A stretch of DNA of 64,000 nt from Thauera sp. Lineage in GTDB: Bacteria > Pseudomonadota > Gammaproteobacteria > Burkholderiales > Rhodocyclaceae. The translations under genes and the position numbers were made by a program. Below, piece by piece: positions 30,175 through 39,862 of this stretch; position 1 is the first letter of the stretch; each line of letters begins with the position of its first letter. The notes under the pieces are model-generated. The model did not search any database. It worked only from the letters and a program-made list of their open reading frames with translations, and was not told the origin of the DNA. Location: the NCBI GenBank assembly GCA_024235615.1, contig JACKMB010000001.1, forward strand, positions 310,001-374,000, given 5' to 3'.

Positions 30175-31878
30175 CTATCGGTTCGGGTTCCGCCACGCCT
30201 GCTGGCGACGGAACAGGAAGTGCGTGAGCAGCGAATACAGGAGGCTGACCAGCGCACAGGTGAGCACGATCAGCGTGGCCATCGCGGCGGCCGGCCCGAG
30301 CTCGCCCGCCTCGTCCAGGTTCAGGATCGAGACCGAGGCTGGCAGGGTCTCGGGCGAGTACAGGAAGACCAGCGCGGACACGGTGGTCATCGCGTTGATG
30401 AAGAGGTAGCGCGCGATCTCGAGCACGGCCGGCAGGCACACCGGCAGCGTCACCCGCCACAGGGTCACGAACTGCGACACCTTCAGCGAGGCCGACACCG
30501 CCTCGAACTCGCGGTCGATGCTCTTCAGCGAGGTCAGCGCCGTGAGGTGGCAGGAGGTGTATTAATGCACCACGTTGGCGATCACCATGATCGCCAACGT
30601 GTGGTAGAGGCCGTTCAAGGGGTTCGACGGGTGGTTGAAGAACAGGATGTAGCCGATGCCCAGCACCAGCCCCGGCACGCCCATCGGCAGCGCCGCCGCA
30701 CCCTGGACCAGCGGGCGCAGCCACGCCGGGCCGGAGCGGTTCTTCTCCACCAGATAGGCCACCAGGAAGATGAAGGGCGTGCCGACCAGCGTGGTCAGGC
30801 CGGCGATCTTCAAGCTGTTGAGGTAGGCATCGAGCACGCCCGCCTCGGCCAGGCCGTAGCGGTAATGGGTGAGTGAGAGTTCGAGGTTGTACGGCCAGAA
30901 CTTGACCAAGGATGTGTAGGCCGCCATGCCCAGCACGCCCAGCATCGCCACGCTCACCAGCACGCAGTAGGCAAGCAGGGGCAGATCCCGCCGCCAGTCG
31001 GGGCGCGGCACATAGGGCACGGCGCGCGCGGTGAGGCTGGCCTGCTGCTTGCGCTGGATGCGCCAGTCGACGAGAAAGGCCAGCAGCACCGGAAACAGCA
31101 GCAGCAAGGCGACCACCGCGCCCCGACCGAAGTTGTGCATGCCGACGACCTGCACATAGACCTCGACCGCGAGCACCGGGAAATTGCCGCCGATCACCTT
31201 GGGGATGCCGAACTCGCTGACCGAGTACGAGAACACCACCAGCGCCGCGCTGATCAGCCCGTAGCGCGCACTCGGCAGCGTCACGGTGACGAACTTGCGC
31301 CAGCGCGAGGCCGACAGCGCCTCGGCGGCCTCGAACAGGCGCGCATCGGCGGTGGCAAGGGCCACGACCAGGATCATCAATGCATGCGGGAAGCTCGCAT
31401 AGACCGTCGAGATGATGATGCCGATCGGTCCGTACACCGAGTGCTCGCCCAGCCAGCTCTTGAGCACCCCCTGGGTGCCGAACCACTGGATGAAGGAGAT
31501 CGCGCCGACCAGCGAGGGCCCGAGCAAGGCCGAGAGCCCGACGATCCGCCACACCCCGCGCAGCGGCAGGCAGGCGCGCTGGATGGCGTAGGCGTAGAGG
31601 AAGGCCAGCGGCACGGTGAGCACCGTGACCACCACCGCGACCCAGATCGTGTTCCAGACCGCACGGCCCATCCCGGGTGTCGAGGCGAATTCGGCAAAGC
31701 GCACAAGGCTGAGCTCGCCCGCTTCGTCGAACAGGCTCCCCAACAGCAGCACCCCGAGCGGCAGGATCAGGAAGGCGCACAGCAGCAGCGCGGCGCCCAC
31801 CAGCAAGCCGGTGCCGAGGCGCTCGCTCGTCGACCGGCCCTCGCCGAGCCGTGGGAGCGACCATGCGAGTCGTGTCAT
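30175..31878 (-). pseudogene. phnU: Aminophosphonate ABC transporter permease, split by an in-frame TAA
   Basis: A fused two-domain permease that would be 567 aa. The 31878 start reads 438 codons and meets TAA at 30562-30564; the same frame then continues without a shift for 128 codons to the stop at 30175. The sequence on either side is normal permease: before the stop ...TLAIMVIANVVH, after it YTSCHLTALTSLKSIDREFE and the EAA-type loop of the second half. The stop replaces one codon, most simply a Tyr codon (TAT/TAC to TAA). About 12 membrane segments are split by it. Either a recent nonsense mutation or a sequencing error. Starts by ATGA overlap with the ATPase gene. Confidence 0.85.
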
Positions 31879-32954
31879 GCCGGCTCCGGCATCGGGCGCA
31901 GATGCTCGGGCGGGATGCCGATGCGCAGCGTGGCCCCCGCTGCGATCGGCCGTCCCGCCAGGTAGTTGCTGGAGAACTGCGCCACCAGCGGCTGCTCCGC
32001 CAGGTCGTGCGCATGCAAGGTCACCAGCGAGTAGGCACCGAGGAATTCATGCTTCTGCACCTGCGCGTAGAAGCTGTTCTCGCACCGATCGAGGGTGTCG
32101 TACAGGCAGATGTCCTCGGGGCGCACGTAGAACCGGTGCGAGCGACCGGGCGCCAAGGGCTCGGCACAACGCAGGGTCAGATTCCGCATGCGGACATGGC
32201 GCGCCCCGGCGGCTGCGCCCTCGATCAGGTTGCCGCGCCCGATGAAGTCGGCGACGAAGTCGTTGGCCGGTGCGCGGTAGATGTCCCGGGGAGCGCCGAC
32301 CTGCTGGATGCGACCGCTCTTCATCACCACGATGCGATCGGCCATCGCCAGCGCCTCTTCCTGGTCGTGCGTCACCATGATCGTGGTCACGCCCAACTGG
32401 GTCTGCAACTGGCGAACCTCGGATCGCAGCCGTACGCGTTCGATCGCATCGAGCGCAGACAGGGGCTCGTCGAGCAGCAGCAGGTCGGGCGCCGTCGCCA
32501 GCGCACGCGCCAGCGCGACACGCTGTTGCTGGCCACCCGAAAGCTGCGCCGGGTACTTGTGCTCGATGCCGGGCAGGCCGACCAGATCGAGCATCTCGGC
32601 GACGCGCCGGCGCACACCGTCCCGGCCCACACCCCGATCGGCCTTGCGGCTCTTCAGTCCGTAGGCCACGTTGTCGGCGACGGTCAGGTTCGGAAACAGC
32701 GCATAGGACTGGAAGACGATGCCGAAATCACGCAGCGCGGGGGATCGCTGCGAGATCTCGTCGCCCCCATGGAAGATCTCGCCGGCATCCTGCCGCTCCA
32801 GTCCTGCGATCGCGCGCAGGAGTGTCGTCTTGCCACACCCGGACGGTCCGAGCAGCACGAGGAACTCCCCGCGAGCGACAGCCAGATCGACCTGGTCGAG
32901 CGCGACGAAGGCGCCGAAGCGCTTGGTCAGGTTGCGGATTTCGAGGTGTTCCAT
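31875..32954 (-). CDS. phnT: Aminophosphonate ABC transporter ATP-binding protein
   Basis: A 359-aa ABC ATPase: Walker [11 protein letters not shown]-loop FQSYALF, signature LSGGQQQRV, Walker [13 protein letters not shown], switch His VTHDQEEAL. The C-terminal third is a TOBE-type regulatory domain ([10 protein letters not shown]). It energises import through the downstream permease with the upstream binding protein. The operon's catabolic genes point to 2-aminoethylphosphonate as substrate. It overlaps the permease start by 4 bases. Confidence 0.93.
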   Translation of the reverse strand: MEHLEIRNLTKRFGAFVALDQVDLAVARGEFLVLLGPSGCGKTTLLRAIAGLERQDAGEIFHGGDEISQRSPALRDFGIVFQSYALFPNLTVADNVAYGLKSRKADRGVGRDGVRRRVAEMLDLVGLPGIEHKYPAQLSGGQQQRVALARALATAPDLLLLDEPLSALDAIERVRLRSEVRQLQTQLGVTTIMVTHDQEEALAMADRIVVMKSGRIQQVGAPRDIYRAPANDFVADFIGRGNLIEGAAAGARHVRMRNLTLRCAEPLAPGRSHRFYVRPEDICLYDTLDRCENSFYAQVQKHEFLGAYSLVTLHAHDLAEQPLVAQFSSNYLAGRPIAAGATLRIGIPPEHLRPMPEPA

Positions 32955-32980
32955 GCGTGATCCCGGAAAAGACGAGCGTC

Positions 32981-33005
32981 GCCCCGGCCGGACGAGTGCC
33001 GGGGC
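32981..33005 (-). other. Intercistronic hairpin between the binding-protein and ATPase genes
   Basis: GCCCCGGC / GCCGGGGC, an 8-bp perfect stem with a 9-base loop in the 69-base gap. No immediate T-run follows on the transcribed strand, so it is more like an mRNA-stabilising stem, which often follows abundant binding-protein messages, than a terminator. Confidence 0.5.
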
Positions 33006-33023
33006 AACGTGAGCGCCGAAGTC

Positions 33024-34055
33024 TTACTTCTTCGCTTCGGACTTGTTGGCGTAGCGCTGCTGCCACTCGGCGAGGATCGCGTCGCGGTTCTGCGCCATCC
33101 AGGCGAAGTCGTTCTTCACCAGGCGCTGCTCGTAGTCATTGGGAACGTGCTTGAGGCGGGTGGCGATCCCCGGGATGGCGACCACGGCGAAGTTCTTCGC
33201 GTAGAGCTCGTTGGCCTCGCGGGTCGACGCCCAGTCGGCGAGCTTGCGGGCCGCCTCGAGGCGCGGGGTGTCCCTGACGATCGCGATCGCCTCGACGTCC
33301 CAGCCCAGGCCTTCGCTCGGGAAGATCACGTCGATCGGCGCGCCCTTCTCGCGCACGGTGTTGGCGCGGTACTCGAAGGAGATGCCGACCGGAAACTCCC
33401 CCGCCCCCGCCATCACGCAGGGCTTGGAGCCCGAGTGCGTATACACGGCGACGTTGTCGTGCAGCTTGTCCATGTATTCCCAACCGCCCTTCTCGCCGAA
33501 CATCTGCAGCCAGGCGGTCACGTCGAGAAAGCCGGTACCCGACGAGTTCGGGTTGGGCATCACCACCTTGCCCTTGAACTCGGGCTTGAGCAGATCCTTC
33601 CAGCTCTCGATGCGCGGCAGGCCCTGCTTCTGCATCTCGGCCACGTTGTAGCAGACGGCCGCACCCCATACGTCCATGCCCACCCATTTCGGCGGGTTGG
33701 CCGCATCGCGGAACTTCGGGTTGATCTCCTTCAGGTTCTGCGGCGCGTAGGGCTGCAGCATGTTCTCGCGGTCGAACACCACCATGCTCGAGGCGGCGAC
33801 CCCCATGATGACGTCGGCCACCGGCTTGCCCTTCTCGGCGAGCAGCTTGGCGGTGATGATGCCGGTCGAGTCGCGGGTCCACTTGATCTCGATGTCGGGA
33901 TACTGCTTGTTGAAGGCTTCCTGATAGGCCTTCAACTGGTCGGTCTCGAGCGCGGTATAGACGTTGAGCACCGACTTGTCGGCGTGGGCGGGCAGCGCCA
34001 CCGAGAGGGCGAGGCCAAGGGCGGCGAGGCTTTGGGCGAGGCGTTTCAGCGTCAT
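33024..34055 (-). CDS. phnS: Aminophosphonate ABC transporter substrate-binding protein
   Basis: A 343-aa periplasmic binding protein of the extracellular solute-binding type 1/iron-type fold. A Sec signal peptide (MTLKRLAQSLAALGLALSVALPAHA) is followed by the mature start DKSVLNVYTALETDQ. The start 34055 is chosen because it begins the signal peptide; the longer frame adds non-signal residues. First gene of the minus-strand operon, divergent from the GntR regulator. Confidence 0.92.
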   Translation of the reverse strand: MTLKRLAQSLAALGLALSVALPAHADKSVLNVYTALETDQLKAYQEAFNKQYPDIEIKWTRDSTGIITAKLLAEKGKPVADVIMGVAASSMVVFDRENMLQPYAPQNLKEINPKFRDAANPPKWVGMDVWGAAVCYNVAEMQKQGLPRIESWKDLLKPEFKGKVVMPNPNSSGTGFLDVTAWLQMFGEKGGWEYMDKLHDNVAVYTHSGSKPCVMAGAGEFPVGISFEYRANTVREKGAPIDVIFPSEGLGWDVEAIAIVRDTPRLEAARKLADWASTREANELYAKNFAVVAIPGIATRLKHVPNDYEQRLVKNDFAWMAQNRDAILAEWQQRYANKSEAKK

Positions 34056-34163
34056 GCGGGGTCTCCGGGAGGAAAGGGGCGAAGCGGATGCCGGGCCTGC
34101 TCCTGTCACGCGAAGGTCAAGGAGCCGGACTAGACTGCCAACAGCTTAGAGGGGGCAGATTGC

Positions 34164-34179
34164 AGATTGTTGACAATCT
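34164..34179. promoter_or_regulatory. Palindromic operator in the phosphonate divergent promoter region
   Basis: AGATTGT-TG-ACAATCT, a perfect inverted repeat of the TTGT-N2-ACAA kind bound by many FadR/VanR-type GntR regulators. It lies 55 bases before the GntR gene and 109 bases before the binding-protein gene, so one site could control both directions. A TTGACA-like -35 (34170-34175) overlaps it. Confidence 0.6.
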
Positions 34180-34234
34180 ACAAAACGGAAAATCAGCTAC
34201 ACTGCCGATTCCAACCCGTCTCCTGCCGCTCGAA

Positions 34235-34942
34235 ATGCCCGCCCTGCTCACCGACCCGACCGACACCGCCCTGACCCTGGTGCAGAGCACCTCGCTCACC
34301 CGACTGGTTGCCGAGTCGGTCGAAAAATCGATCCTCTCGGGCGAGCTCGCGCCCGGTGCCAAGCTCAACGAAGTGGCGCTGGCCGAGCGCCTCGGCGTCT
34401 CGCGCGGTCCGCTGCGCGAGGCGTTCCGGATGCTCGAGGAGTCCGGGCTGATCCGCCAGGAGAAGAACCGGGGCGCCTTCGTGCGCGAGATCGCGCTCGA
34501 CGAGGCCGCCGACATCTACGAGGTGCGGGCCGGCCTCGATGCGATGGCCGGCCGGCTGCTGGCGAGCCGGATCACCCCGGTACAGCTCGCGGCGCTGCGG
34601 AGCATGACCGACCGCATGCAGGCGGCTGCGGCCACCGAGGACATCGACGGGTTCCATGTGCTCAATCTGCGGTTTCACGACCAGATCGTGGAGATGACCG
34701 GCAACCGTTCCCTGCTCGACATCTATCGCAAGCTCGTCAAGCAACTCACCCTCTTCCGCCGCCGCAACCTGTTCGCACCGATGGCGATCCCCCATTTCGC
34801 CGACGAACACAGCGCGATCGTCGATCTGCTGGCCAGCGGAGATGGCGAACGCTGCGCGCAGGCCCTCCTCACCCACGCCCAAGGCGGGCGCCAGCGCATG
34901 CTGCGCGACGGCGCCTACACGGAAGCCCACCATGCGCGCTGA
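34235..34942 (+). CDS. GntR-family (FCD) regulator of aminophosphonate genes
   Basis: A 235-aa regulator. The N-terminal winged helix (AERLGVSRGPLREAFRMLEESGL) and a C-terminal helical FCD domain (DEAADIYEVRAGLDAMAGRL; HDQIVEMTGNRSLLDIY) define the FadR/VanR-type subfamily. It sits between the divergent uptake/catabolism genes and pbfA, above which it has an 11-base overlap with pbfA. It presumably responds to an aminophosphonate or breakdown product; effector is inferred only. Confidence 0.92.
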   Translation: MPALLTDPTDTALTLVQSTSLTRLVAESVEKSILSGELAPGAKLNEVALAERLGVSRGPLREAFRMLEESGLIRQEKNRGAFVREIALDEAADIYEVRAGLDAMAGRLLASRITPVQLAALRSMTDRMQAAAATEDIDGFHVLNLRFHDQIVEMTGNRSLLDIYRKLVKQLTLFRRRNLFAPMAIPHFADEHSAIVDLLASGDGERCAQALLTHAQGGRQRMLRDGAYTEAHHAR

Positions 34943-36275
34943 GTTCGACCGATCCGAAGGCGACGTCAATCTCAGCGATCGCCGGACGGCGTGGCAGTCG
35001 ACGCATATCGACGGCGAGACCCGCGCATTGCTGGACGAGGACGCGCGCTGGTTCCTGCACCAGTCGATGAGCACCCCCTGCCTCAACGTCCTCGAAGCCG
35101 CGCAGGGGGCATGGCTGACCGACACCGCAGGGCGCCGCATCCTCGATTTCCACGGCAACAGCCTCCACCAGGTCGGCCATGGCCACCCGCGGGTGATGGC
35201 GGCCATGCGCGAGACGCTGGAAGCGCTGCCCTTCAGCCCGCGCCGCTACACCAATCGCCACGCCATCGAGCTCGCACGCCGACTGTGTATAGCGGCCCCG
35301 ATGGAGGAGGCGAAGCTCCTGTTCGCCCCGGGCGGCACGGCCGCCATCGGCATGGCGCTCAAGCTCGCGCGCCTGGTCACCGGCCGCTTCAAGACCCTGT
35401 CGATGTGGGACGCATTCCACGGCGCCTCGCTCGACGCCATCTCGCTCGGCGGCGAGGCCGTGTTCCGCCGGGGTATCGGCCCCCTGCTCCCCGGCACCGA
35501 GCACGTTCCTCCCTGCGACCCGGCGGAATGCGTCTTCGGCTGCGGCGGCACCTGCGCCCTGCGCTGTGTCGACTACATCGACTATTGCCTGCGCAAGGAG
35601 GGCGACGTCGCCGCCGTCGTGGTGGAGACGATCCGCTGCACCGACGTGCAGATTCCACCGCCCGACTACTACCGTCGCCTGCGCCGGATCTGCGACCGCC
35701 ACGGCGCCCTGCTGATTCTCGACGAGATTCCGATCGCACTCGGTCGCACCGGGCATCTCTTTGCAATCGAACGCTACGGCATCGAGCCGGACATGGTCGT
35801 CATCGGCAAGGGACTCGGTGGCGGATCGATGCCGCTGGCGGCCCTGATCGCAAGGTCGCGCTTCGATGTCGGCCAGCACATCTCGCTCGGACACTACACC
35901 CACGAGAAGAACCCGCTCGCCTGTGCGGCGGGACTCGCGGTGCTCGACGTCATCGAGGAAGAGCAACTGCTGGCGCGCAGCCTGCGCCTCGGCGAGGCCG
36001 TCATGGCTTACCTCGAACGCGCCAAGAACCAGGCCGTCGCCTCGATACGCTCGGCCGGCCTGCTGATCGGGATCGAGCTGAGGGACACGGCCACCCGCGG
36101 CGCACAGGACCTCGCGGAAGCCGTGCTGTACCGCTGCCTGTCGGACGGGATCTCCTTCAAGGTCGGCCAGGGCAAGGTCCTGGTGCTGGCGCCCCCGCTG
36201 AACATCGACGAGGCCGACCTGTGGTGGGCGCTCGAGCGCATCGTCGCAGCCCTGGACGCCGAGTCCCGGGCCTGA
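34932..36275 (+). CDS. pbfA: PbfA-type (R)-1-hydroxy-2-aminoethylphosphonate ammonia-lyase
   Basis: A 447-aa class III aminotransferase-fold PLP protein. PLP-binding features include FAPGGTAAIGMALKLAR, LILDEIPIALGRTG and the lysine in VIGKGLGGG. A cysteine-rich stretch (CDPAECVFGCGGTCALRC) is unusual for ordinary transaminases. In aminophosphonate clusters this family is PbfA, which eliminates ammonia from (R)-1-hydroxy-2-aminoethylphosphonate to give phosphonoacetaldehyde for PhnX. The assignment rests on context plus family resemblance. Confidence 0.8.
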   Translation: MRAEFDRSEGDVNLSDRRTAWQSTHIDGETRALLDEDARWFLHQSMSTPCLNVLEAAQGAWLTDTAGRRILDFHGNSLHQVGHGHPRVMAAMRETLEALPFSPRRYTNRHAIELARRLCIAAPMEEAKLLFAPGGTAAIGMALKLARLVTGRFKTLSMWDAFHGASLDAISLGGEAVFRRGIGPLLPGTEHVPPCDPAECVFGCGGTCALRCVDYIDYCLRKEGDVAAVVVETIRCTDVQIPPPDYYRRLRRICDRHGALLILDEIPIALGRTGHLFAIERYGIEPDMVVIGKGLGGGSMPLAALIARSRFDVGQHISLGHYTHEKNPLACAAGLAVLDVIEEEQLLARSLRLGEAVMAYLERAKNQAVASIRSAGLLIGIELRDTATRGAQDLAEAVLYRCLSDGISFKVGQGKVLVLAPPLNIDEADLWWALERIVAALDAESRA

Positions 36276-36276
36276 C

Positions 36277-37128
36277 ATGGGGCTGACGCCGGGCATCGCC
36301 CTCGCCGTCCTCGCGGCCGCCCTGCTGCACGCGAGCTGGAATGCGCTCATCCGGGGCGCGGGCGACAAACGCCTCTACACGCTGCTGCTGCATGCCTTCA
36401 GCGCGGCGCTCGGAGCAGCGGGCCTGCTCTTCACCGGCCTGCCCGCGCCCGCGAGCTGGCCCTACCTGGCGCTCTCGGCCGTCATCCACAGCGCCTACAT
36501 CATGCTGCTCATCAGGGCCTACGAGGGCGGGCAGCTCGCCACCAGCTACACCCTGATGCGCGGCCTGCCACCGCTGATCGTCGGCCTGCTCTCCGGCCCC
36601 GTGCTCGGCGAGGCGCTCGGTCCGGAAGGCGCTGCCGGCATCGCCTTGATCAGCTGCGGGGTGATCGGCATCGGCTTCGCTTCCGGCCTGACACTCGCCC
36701 GCATCGCCACGCACCCGTCCACCCACGCCGCAGTGCTGAACGCGCTGGCCATCTCCACCTACACGCTGGTCGACGGCCAGGGTGCGCGCCTCGCGGGCAA
36801 CCCGCTGGCCTATGTGTTCTTCCTCAGCCTGCTCGAACCGATCGGCGTCCTGCTCGCGGGCTTGCGCCGCGACGCCAGCGCGCTGCGCCGCTACTCCCTC
36901 GACCACTGGCGGCTCGGGCTCGTCGGAGCGATGGCGGCCATGCTCGCCTACGCCACGGTGCTCTGGGCGATGACGCGGGCCCCGGTCGCCGTGGTGGCGG
37001 CGCTGCGCGAAAGTTCGGTCATCTTTGCGGTGCTGATCGGCGCGCTCTGGTTCAAGGAGGGTCGGCTCCAGAGCGGAATCCTCGCAGGCACCATCGTCAT
37101 GGCCGGGGTGTTTCTGCTGCGCCACTAG
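36277..37128 (+). CDS. EamA/DMT-family transporter
   Basis: A 283-aa membrane protein with about 10 helices in two repeats, typical of EamA/DMT permeases (LHASWNALIR at the start; the final helix AGTIVMAGVFLL). It begins 1 base after the pbfA stop, so it is co-transcribed with pbfA. It might move a phosphonate, amino acid or breakdown product; direction and substrate are unknown. With the ABC permease interrupted, it could matter more for this locus. Confidence 0.85.
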   Translation: MGLTPGIALAVLAAALLHASWNALIRGAGDKRLYTLLLHAFSAALGAAGLLFTGLPAPASWPYLALSAVIHSAYIMLLIRAYEGGQLATSYTLMRGLPPLIVGLLSGPVLGEALGPEGAAGIALISCGVIGIGFASGLTLARIATHPSTHAAVLNALAISTYTLVDGQGARLAGNPLAYVFFLSLLEPIGVLLAGLRRDASALRRYSLDHWRLGLVGAMAAMLAYATVLWAMTRAPVAVVAALRESSVIFAVLIGALWFKEGRLQSGILAGTIVMAGVFLLRH

Positions 37129-37256
37129 CAGCCCGCATGGACAGCTCATCCTTCGTCAAGTAGCTGAAATAAATTCGCCATATTTATATTATATAAACGC
37201 TTTATATTGTTGCCTGACCGTCTCCCGCTCGAATCCATAACGATCCTCTCGCGAAC

Positions 37257-37688
37257 ATGGCCAAGGAACGTCTCTCCTCCACACCGCCCCCGGGTGTCTG
37301 GGCAGTGATTCATTGCACGAAGACGGACACCTATCTCCTCGGTAAACGCTCCCAGGCCGTCAATAACGGTGGCGCCTGGAACCTGTTCGGCGGCCGGGTC
37401 GACCGTGGCGAGGCGCCTGCCCGGGCGCTGACACGAGAGCTCGCGGAGGAGGCCGGGCTGCGGATCAAGCGCAAGGCACTGAGGCGGATCTCGACCATCC
37501 GCCATCGCGATGCCGATGATCGCGAACTGCACTATTTCCTGCTCGAGGTCGAGCGCGAACTCGCCCCGCGCCTGAATCGCGAACACTCGCGCTACGGCTG
37601 GTTCAAACGCCGCCAGCTACCCTCCAGGTTCAACCTCCCGACCCACGTCGCCATCAAGCACGGGCTGCTCGAGAAGAGCAAGGCCTGA
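37257..37688 (+). CDS. NUDIX hydrolase
   Basis: A 143-aa protein with a full NUDIX box: GGRVDRGEAPARALTRELAEEAGL, matching GX5EX7REUXEEXGU. It cleaves a nucleoside diphosphate linked to some other group; the substrate is not predictable. The preceding 128 bases contain a very AT-rich run (37170-37215) likely to hold the promoter. Confidence 0.9.
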   Translation: MAKERLSSTPPPGVWAVIHCTKTDTYLLGKRSQAVNNGGAWNLFGGRVDRGEAPARALTRELAEEAGLRIKRKALRRISTIRHRDADDRELHYFLLEVERELAPRLNREHSRYGWFKRRQLPSRFNLPTHVAIKHGLLEKSKA

Positions 37689-37858
37689 CGCCAGACCCGC
37701 TCGCTGATCCGTCTGGCGAACCAGACAAGACGACGATCTCGACCGGAACGGATGCCGGGTGCGATCGGGGTGCCTTGGCGGCGCCGGCCGTTCGACCGTC
37801 GGGCGATACGTCACGCCGCCGTCACGAATCCGTCGCACGGCTGAGATAGCTTTCCGGC

Positions 37859-38629
37859 ATGACTGCTTATCGGAACCCCGACCGGCTGGTGATCTTCGAC
37901 GCCGATGGAACGACCATCGACGCCTTCCATGCCGTCGAGCAGAGCTTCCTGCGCCACGGCATGGCGATCGGCGATCTGCAGCGCTTCCAGAAGCGCCGCA
38001 GACTGTTCAAGTATCTCGGCGGGCTGCGCGAGTTTCCCAACAACCTGCGCAGGCAGTTCGGCAAGCAGAGCCGCAAACGGCTGCTGGCGACGCTGACCGG
38101 GTTCTATCGCGACGAAGCCCGGCTCTACCCTGGCATCGCGCCACTGCTGCAACAGCTGCTCGACGCCCCCGAAGTGCGCGTGGGCCTGGTGACGCGCAAC
38201 GTCACCGTGGAGCCCGCGGAAACCCTGCGCCAGCTCTTCCGCCGCCACGACATCGACCTCGACGCCTTCGATCACCTCGCCTGCCTTTCCCTGCGCGAGG
38301 ACAAGACGCCCCACTTCCGCCAGGCCCGCGATCGGCTCGGCATCCACCCCGCGCGCTGTTACGCGTGCGGCGACGAGTACAGCGATTACCTCGCCGCCCT
38401 GGGTGCGGGCATGTATCCCTTCATCGTCGCCTATGGCGCGGAGGACCGGCAGCGCCTGACCGACGCCTACGGCGTCCCGGACGCCTTCATCCACGCCTCC
38501 CCGGCCGAGTTCGCCGACAGCCTCCGGCATGCGCTGGGCTTCAATGCTGACGGTGACGACCAGGACGCCCGACCGATGGCCCCGATGACCGACACCACGC
38601 CTGCGCCCGCAGCCGGGAGCACGCCATGA
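37859..38629 (+). CDS. HAD-superfamily hydrolase
   Basis: A 256-aa HAD phosphatase with motif I FDADGTTID, motif II LVTRNV, lysine in REDKTPH and motif III ACGDEYSDY. The motif I context is that of phosphoglycolate phosphatase/beta-PGM type HADs. The last ~25 residues are Pro/Ala/Met-rich and dispensable-looking. It overlaps the next gene by 4 bases, so it likely works with the glycosyltransferase, perhaps on a sugar or lipid phosphate. Confidence 0.85.
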   Translation: MTAYRNPDRLVIFDADGTTIDAFHAVEQSFLRHGMAIGDLQRFQKRRRLFKYLGGLREFPNNLRRQFGKQSRKRLLATLTGFYRDEARLYPGIAPLLQQLLDAPEVRVGLVTRNVTVEPAETLRQLFRRHDIDLDAFDHLACLSLREDKTPHFRQARDRLGIHPARCYACGDEYSDYLAALGAGMYPFIVAYGAEDRQRLTDAYGVPDAFIHASPAEFADSLRHALGFNADGDDQDARPMAPMTDTTPAPAAGSTP

Positions 38630-39858
38630 GCACCACGACCGTCGATCTGATCTACTTCAACGCCGGCGGCGGCCACCGCGCCTCGGCGCTCGCGCTCGAG
38701 GCTGCCCTGCAGCGGCAGAGGCCTTCGTGGCGCGTGCGCACGGTCGATCTCTTCGCCGTCCTCGACCCTCAGGAACGCTTTCGCGCGCTCACCGGCAGCC
38801 GGCCGGAGGACTGGTACAACAAGCGTCTGGCGCGCGGCTGGACCCTGGGCATGACGCAGGAGCTGAAGCTGCTCCAGGCCGCGATCCGTCTCGGCCACCC
38901 CTTGCTGATGCGGTCCTTGCAGGAACACTGGCTGCGCACCGAGCCGGACTTGGTCGTCTCGCTGATCCCGAACTTCAACCGCGCGCTCTACGAGAGCCTG
39001 GCAGGTGCCCTGCCGGGCGTTCCCTACGCGACCCTGCTCACCGACCTGGCCGACCTGCCGCCGAACTTCTGGATCGAGGCCGGACAGCCCCAGCACTTCA
39101 TCTGCGGCACGCCGCGGGCGGTCGAGCAGGCGCTCGCGCTCGGCCACAACACGCAACGCGTGCATGCGACCTCGGGCATGATCCTGCGTCCCGAGTTCTA
39201 CGAGCCGCTCGCAATCGACCGCAGCGCGGAACGCGCGCGGCTCGGCCTCGACCCCCGGCGGCCCACCGGGCTGGTCCTGTTCGGCGGACACGGCTCGCGC
39301 GCGATGCTCGGCATCGCGCAGCGCCTGGCGGCGACGACACAGACCATCTTCCTGTGCGGACACAACAAGGCACTGGCGGCGAAGCTGCGCGCGCTCCCCA
39401 GCGCCGCGCCGCGCCTGGTGGTCGAGTTCACCTCCGACATTCCCTACTACATGCGCCTCGCTGACTTCTTCATCGGCAAGCCCGGCCCGGGCAGCATCAG
39501 CGAGGCCGTGCAGCAGGGGCTGCCGGTGATCGTCGTCGACAACGCGTGGACGATGCCCCAGGAGCGCTACAACGCGGAATGGATCCGCGAAAACGGGCTC
39601 GGCGTCGTGCATACCGGTTTCCGCACCATCGACCTGGCGGTCGCCCGCCTGCTCGATCGCCTCGAAGACTTCCAGGCCAGCGTCCGCCGCATCGACAACC
39701 AGGCGCTCTTCGAGGTCCCGGACATCCTCGACGCGATCCTCGCGCAGGCCTCCACGGTCACGCGCACGGACGGGTTCTCCTGCGCGGATCACCACGCGCC
39801 CGGTGCCACGCCGACGCCAGACCGGGCGCGCACCAGGATGCGAACCGGCCAGACCTAG
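38626..39858 (+). CDS. Glycosyltransferase, GT28/MGDG synthase-like
   Basis: A 410-aa GT-B enzyme. The N-terminal FNAGGGHRASALALEAAL loop and the C-terminal FIGKPGPGSISEAVQQGLPV donor-site motif match the MurG/MGDG-synthase (GT28) family, which transfers sugars from UDP- donors to lipids. It lacks a signal peptide and is probably a peripheral inner-membrane enzyme. Coupled to the HAD gene by a 4-base overlap; the product is unknown. Confidence 0.88.
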   Translation: MSTTTVDLIYFNAGGGHRASALALEAALQRQRPSWRVRTVDLFAVLDPQERFRALTGSRPEDWYNKRLARGWTLGMTQELKLLQAAIRLGHPLLMRSLQEHWLRTEPDLVVSLIPNFNRALYESLAGALPGVPYATLLTDLADLPPNFWIEAGQPQHFICGTPRAVEQALALGHNTQRVHATSGMILRPEFYEPLAIDRSAERARLGLDPRRPTGLVLFGGHGSRAMLGIAQRLAATTQTIFLCGHNKALAAKLRALPSAAPRLVVEFTSDIPYYMRLADFFIGKPGPGSISEAVQQGLPVIVVDNAWTMPQERYNAEWIRENGLGVVHTGFRTIDLAVARLLDRLEDFQASVRRIDNQALFEVPDILDAILAQASTVTRTDGFSCADHHAPGATPTPDRARTRMRTGQT

Positions 39859-39862
39859 GAAA

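Noticed and set aside
30175-30498. A separate short permease gene starting at GTG 30498
   Set aside because: It is the in-frame continuation of the interrupted permease, lacks its own first helices, and has no clear ribosome site.
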